From Bacteroidota bacterium (GTDB taxonomy: Bacteria > Bacteroidota > Bacteroidia > Chitinophagales > LD1), in assembly GCA_947479455.1 (NCBI GenBank), contig CANJZE010000007.1, forward strand, positions 62,001 to 126,000: 64,000 bases of DNA. The letters are read 5' to 3'. A program made the position numbers and the translations under genes. This document shows positions 60,616-64,000 of the stretch, in pieces; position 1 is the stretch's first letter; every line of letters starts with the position of its first letter. The notes below the pieces were generated by a model that was not told where the DNA came from, ran no database searches, and was given only the letters and a program-made list of their open reading frames with translations.

Positions 60616-62412
60616 ATGAAAATTCTTGCGACTACCTTTTTGCTTTCCCTAATCGTATTGCTGAATACTTCGTTTCATGCAGTTGTTATCACTCAACCAA
60701 CAACGAGCAATTTGCAAACTTTAACCGACAGTCTGCAACTTCCGACTTCCGACTTCCGACTTCCGACTGATTCTAATTATTTCTCTTCTCCTCTCGATAT
60801 TTCTCCGCTTACCATTGTTGGAAATTTCGGAGAGCCACGCAGATTGCATTTTCATACAGGCTTAGATTTTAGAACAAATCAAGAAGAAGGTCACGCGGTG
60901 TTTGCTGTGGCTGATGGATACATTTCGCGCATCAATGTTTCAGGAGCGGGTTATGGAAATGCGCTTTACATTACGCACCCGAATGGATATGTAACGGCAT
61001 ACGGACACCTGCAAAAATTCAACGCGCAATTGATGGCACGCTTACGCGCTGAGCAATATGCTAAAGAAAGTTTTGCCGTTGATTTTAAATTGTTACCCCA
61101 AGAAATTCTGGTTAAGAAAGGGGACACGATTGCACTAAGCGGGAACACAGGCGGTAGTGGTGGTCCGCATTTGCATTTCGAAATTCGCGATTCATTAGAA
61201 AGAGTTTACAACCCATTATTGTTTGGTTACAAACTGAAAGACGATATGAAACCGTTGGTGAGTTTTTTAAAATTCTATGCGCTCGATGATTTAAAAAACA
61301 AAAGCGATGGTTACCGCACAAAAGTTTTTGGAAAGCTTGGTGTATATGAAGTAACAGGCGGAATTGTAAAATTGAATTCAACCCAAATCGGAATTTCTGT
61401 TAACACATTTGACGTTATCAATCTTTCTGATGCGCACATCGGCATTTACAACATCACCGTTTTTGATGGCGATAAAATGATTTACGAATACAAGATGGAC
61501 AGGATCGCTTTTTCAGACAAGCGTGATGTGCTCAGCCATACCGACTATCCTATTTTTATGAACGAAGCGCATCGAACTTTTCATAAATGTTTTGTAGAGC
61601 CCGGAAATCACTGCCCTGTTTATTGCAGTTTAGAAAACAGCGGGGTAATTAATTTGAGTGATGGCAAAGCGCACGACATTCATTTAGAGGTAAGCGATTA
61701 TGCAGGTAACGTTGCGCTTGTAAAATTCAAACTGCAATATGATAAAACAAGCCAACTGCTTAAAGAAAAAGAATTGAAATACACCACGCGCTTCGACTTC
61801 GACCACGAAAACGAGTTCTCCAATTCTGACATTAAAATGAAGTTGCCTTTAGGTTGTCTGTTCGATCATGTATTCTTCAATTTCTCTTCGGCACTTTCCA
61901 CCGAGCCGAATTTCTTTTCAAAAATTTATCAGCTTGATAATAGTAATACGCAAGTATTCGATTGGTTTGATTTAAGCATTAAAACCGAAAACTTAAATCC
62001 TGCTTTTGCAGATAAAGCCATAGTCATTTACAAAGATGGCACTGGTGCTACCACTTCGCGCGGAGGAAAATTTGAAAACGGTTTTATAACTACTAAAGCG
62101 CGCGAGTTTGGAACATACTATGTGAAGTTAGATACCACGCTGCCGCAAGTAAAAATACTGAACGTAGTGCCGAACAGAAACATGCGGCTTTACAAAAAAA
62201 TTCTCATCAAAATTACCGATAATCTCAGCGGCATCATTGACTTTGATACTTATGTTGATGGCAAATGGGTAGTAACCGTTTACGATGCAAAGTTTTCCAT
62301 GCTCACTCACTCGCTCGACCAAAACCTTTCGACTGGCGAACACTTATTCAAAGTGGTAGTAACTGATGAAAGAAATAATCGCTCGGAAGTAGAAATGAAG
62401 TTTACGATGTAA
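60616..62412 (+). CDS. M23 family peptidoglycan endopeptidase, secreted
   Basis: A 598-residue LytM-type zinc metallopeptidase. After a signal peptide and a short Thr/Ser-rich linker, the catalytic domain (residues about 75-205) shows zinc motif HTGLDFR and GGPHLHFEIRD. The long C-terminal part is beta-rich with a Big-like or FN3-like end (QVKILNVVPNRNM), of unknown role. The linker at residues 40-52 is encoded by four TTCCGAC heptamers (60740-60767); a change of copy number would shift the frame. It probably opens the cell wall during growth or separation. Confidence 0.85.
   Translation: MKILATTFLLSLIVLLNTSFHAVVITQPTTSNLQTLTDSLQLPTSDFRLPTDSNYFSSPLDISPLTIVGNFGEPRRLHFHTGLDFRTNQEEGHAVFAVADGYISRINVSGAGYGNALYITHPNGYVTAYGHLQKFNAQLMARLRAEQYAKESFAVDFKLLPQEILVKKGDTIALSGNTGGSGGPHLHFEIRDSLERVYNPLLFGYKLKDDMKPLVSFLKFYALDDLKNKSDGYRTKVFGKLGVYEVTGGIVKLNSTQIGISVNTFDVINLSDAHIGIYNITVFDGDKMIYEYKMDRIAFSDKRDVLSHTDYPIFMNEAHRTFHKCFVEPGNHCPVYCSLENSGVINLSDGKAHDIHLEVSDYAGNVALVKFKLQYDKTSQLLKEKELKYTTRFDFDHENEFSNSDIKMKLPLGCLFDHVFFNFSSALSTEPNFFSKIYQLDNSNTQVFDWFDLSIKTENLNPAFADKAIVIYKDGTGATTSRGGKFENGFITTKAREFGTYYVKLDTTLPQVKILNVVPNRNMRLYKKILIKITDNLSGIIDFDTYVDGKWVVTVYDAKFSMLTHSLDQNLSTGEHLFKVVVTDERNNRSEVEMKFTM
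60740..60767 (+). repeat. TTCCGAC tandem repeat, four copies
   Basis: Four perfect copies of the heptamer TTCCGAC lie inside the M23 gene just after the signal-peptide coding region. A seven-base unit is not a multiple of three, so loss or gain of a copy shifts the frame and truncates the protein early. Confidence 0.85.
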
Positions 62413-62429
62413 TAAGATATGCCCTACTA

Positions 62430-63893
62430 CTATTCGGAAGAAGATTTTTTTAAGCTGTAAACTTTAATCGTTCCTTTTTCAAGAACCAGTTTGTCAAGGT
62501 GATTTTTAATTCCTGCATCCGCATCAATATTTCTTGAATCAGTATACAGATACTTGGCTCCGTGTTCAATCATTAGTTCCAGTTGTTCGGTAGTCAATTC
62601 ATCATTGTGAAACCCCCATCCTTTTTTGTCAATGTAATAGAAGAAGATAAAGTGCGACACATCGTTTCCAACTACTACCAAGGCATTTTTTGGAACAGCA
62701 TTCTGAAGCTCGGTTTTATAAACCAACAAATCTTTATTGAAGCCGGGTAGTTCAGGATTCCATCTTGACTGCATTCTTAAATAACATGTGAGTGGCAGCA
62801 AAAGCAGAAGTAGGACGGTTAAGTATTGAACAAATTTGACGTTTGAGTTATACATATGATATGCACCATATGCTACCAACATAAACAGCAACGGATAGAA
62901 CGGAAAAAGATAATAATCGTGGTCAACACCAATGGCGTTAATCTCAAACAAAAAATAGATAAGGACCACAACACTCCAGGCAAGCATCAGCAGAAATCGA
63001 GAATCTTTGAAAGCTCTTTTTGTAAACAAAAAATAAAACCCCGCTAGAAAAAAAAGCACCGAACCATAATTGAGCAATAGTTCGGGTAATGTGGAAATCA
63101 AATTATGAAGCAGAAACTCAACTATTCTATTTGTTGTTTCCCGATTGTTGAACATGCCTTTTACAATCATGTTTCCGTTCCATTGAGGCATTACAGTTAC
63201 ATACCAAAGCAAGGGCAATACCAATGGCGTAAAAAGAACAATTGCGGAGATTATCTTTTTGCCATCCAGTTTTTTTTGAAAAAGTTGCAACCCAAAAAAG
63301 AAAAGGGGAACGATATAGTAAACAACGAAAGGTAGTTTGCAAAGCGAGCCAATACTTAACAATACTCCTGCTAAAACCAGATGTAACCATTGTTGGTTGT
63401 TCTGCCACATAAAGAAAAAAGCAATGCCCCAAACGGAACAGCACAACGCCAAATTATCGGGAATGGGATTAATGGTGTAGTAATAAAAGCAGGGCGAAAA
63501 ATTAAAAGCCCACGCACCCATTAGTGAAAGTGTGGTGCTTCGAAAAAGACTATGAAGCAATTGATAGATTCCGAGTATTGTAAATAACCCTATGATAAAC
63601 ATGCAAACTCTAGTAATGAACAGATGATTTCCAAAAACTTTATAAGCGCAAGCAACCAGCCATTGCATTAAAGGAAACTCCATTCTGAAAATGCCATCAC
63701 CATTAGCGCGGTCGTTTCTTCGAGGATGGAGAATATTCATATCCTCTTCGTAAAAATTAATGATGGTGCTTTGTGTTTGCGTTTGTCGCCACACATGAAT
63801 GCTCATTAAATCTTTTGAGAAATCTTTAAGGTGCATGAAGAAACTAATTGCCAAGATGGATAGCAGAATGATGTTTCTTAAAAAATTGCTCAT
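62430..63893 (-). CDS. GT-C (ArnT/PMT-like) membrane glycosyltransferase
   Basis: A 487-residue polytopic protein of the glycosyltransferase 39/PMT superfamily. The early loop after the first helix reads KDFSKDLMSIHVWRQTQTQSTIINFYEEDMN with DGIFRMEFPLMQWLVACAYKVF, the typical GT-C start region where the catalytic acid lies; many hydrophobic segments and a short soluble C-terminus follow. It shares the family of the gene at 2695-4176, but the two are not close copies. It would transfer a sugar from a polyprenyl carrier. The next minus-strand gene upstream may be in one operon. Confidence 0.78.
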   Translation of the reverse strand: MSNFLRNIILLSILAISFFMHLKDFSKDLMSIHVWRQTQTQSTIINFYEEDMNILHPRRNDRANGDGIFRMEFPLMQWLVACAYKVFGNHLFITRVCMFIIGLFTILGIYQLLHSLFRSTTLSLMGAWAFNFSPCFYYYTINPIPDNLALCCSVWGIAFFFMWQNNQQWLHLVLAGVLLSIGSLCKLPFVVYYIVPLFFFGLQLFQKKLDGKKIISAIVLFTPLVLPLLWYVTVMPQWNGNMIVKGMFNNRETTNRIVEFLLHNLISTLPELLLNYGSVLFFLAGFYFLFTKRAFKDSRFLLMLAWSVVVLIYFLFEINAIGVDHDYYLFPFYPLLFMLVAYGAYHMYNSNVKFVQYLTVLLLLLLPLTCYLRMQSRWNPELPGFNKDLLVYKTELQNAVPKNALVVVGNDVSHFIFFYYIDKKGWGFHNDELTTEQLELMIEHGAKYLYTDSRNIDADAGIKNHLDKLVLEKGTIKVYSLKKSSSE

Positions 63894-63925
63894 GAATTTT
63901 TGTTGCCATCAAATCTAAAAACCTT

Positions 63926-64000
63926 CTACTTCTTGATGTTGCCAAAAGCAAGCACCTTTTTTTTTACATTTGGAGAAAGAAAATAATCAAGTAGCATGAA
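63926..64000 (-). CDS. 3' end of an unidentified gene
   Basis: The minus strand reads an open frame to the window edge, FMLLDYFLSPNVKKKVLAFGNIKK followed by a TAG at 63928-63926, 32 bases before the GT-C gene start. The composition is protein-like and the spacing fits an operon. Only 24 residues are visible, so no family can be given. Confidence 0.4.
   Translation of the reverse strand, partial: FMLLDYFLSPNVKKKVLAFGNIKK

Noticed and set aside
1-64000. CRISPR array, prophage or transposase
   Set aside because: No regularly spaced repeat array, no integrase, capsid or transposase frame was found on either strand.

Overview
The window is 64 kb of AT-rich, gene-dense chromosome from a member of the Bacteroidota. 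The evidence is: cell-surface proteins ending in type IX secretion sorting domains (type A on the PhoD-like and GH31 proteins, a CHU_C-like type B domain on a 1757-residue SprB-repeat protein); near absence of Shine-Dalgarno sequences; TTTG/TAnnTTTG-like promoters in several gaps; and short inverted repeats of a kind I associate with this phylum. The genus cannot be told from the sequence. No rRNA, tRNA, CRISPR array, transposase or phage gene was seen, and no gene-free gap exceeds 300 bases.

Layout. 1-8.9 kb: the tail of an FAD-dependent dehydrogenase, a sulfotransferase, a class III aminotransferase, an overlapping pair (GT-C glycosyltransferase plus PagL-like lipid A deacylase), a ComF/exonuclease pair, PPK2, and an MDR oxidoreductase. 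9-15.8 kb: lysS, a secreted LRR protein, ComEC, RraA, and a NUDIX hydrolase whose 3' end carries a palindromic repeat. 15.7-22.4 kb: a giant PKD/SprB-repeat surface protein followed by a seven-repeat propeller-like secreted protein. 22.5-31 kb: guaB, a polytopic membrane protein, an unknown secreted protein, dinB divergent from a LexA-like S24 repressor, and a DEAD-box helicase with a long structured leader. 31-40 kb: DUF4126, GH13, ClpP, a hypothetical protein, a Cys/Met-metabolism PLP enzyme, then PhoD-like and GH31 type IX cargo followed by a toxin-antitoxin module.

40-46 kb is the rod-shape operon mreB-mreC-mreD-PBP2-rodA on the minus strand. 46-50 kb holds a small secreted protein with an unusually strong ribosome binding site, an MsbA-like ABC exporter and a TrmA/RlmD-type RNA methyltransferase. 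50.3-56.3 kb is a plus-strand envelope-folding operon: a double-parvulin protein, a lipoprotein, a small outer-membrane protein, SurA and a MoxR ATPase. 56.3-64 kb: an antitoxin with a frameshifted RelE/ParE toxin, a Kbl-type enzyme, TrhO, an M42 peptidase, a pterin dehydratase, an M23 peptidase with a heptanucleotide repeat, a second GT-C glycosyltransferase, and the end of another gene.

The most notable observation is at 39.3-40.1 kb. A PIN-domain toxin-antitoxin pair lies between two 47-base direct repeats (43/47 identical). The repeat is the 3' end of the GH31 gene including its stop codon, and the gene's probable terminator now lies beyond the second copy. This looks like insertion of a 764-bp toxin-antitoxin unit that regenerates the gene end. 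Other leads are the LexA-like/dinB pair, the degenerate RelE toxin, the phase-variation-prone M23 gene, the repeat-extended NUDIX gene, and the helicase leader.
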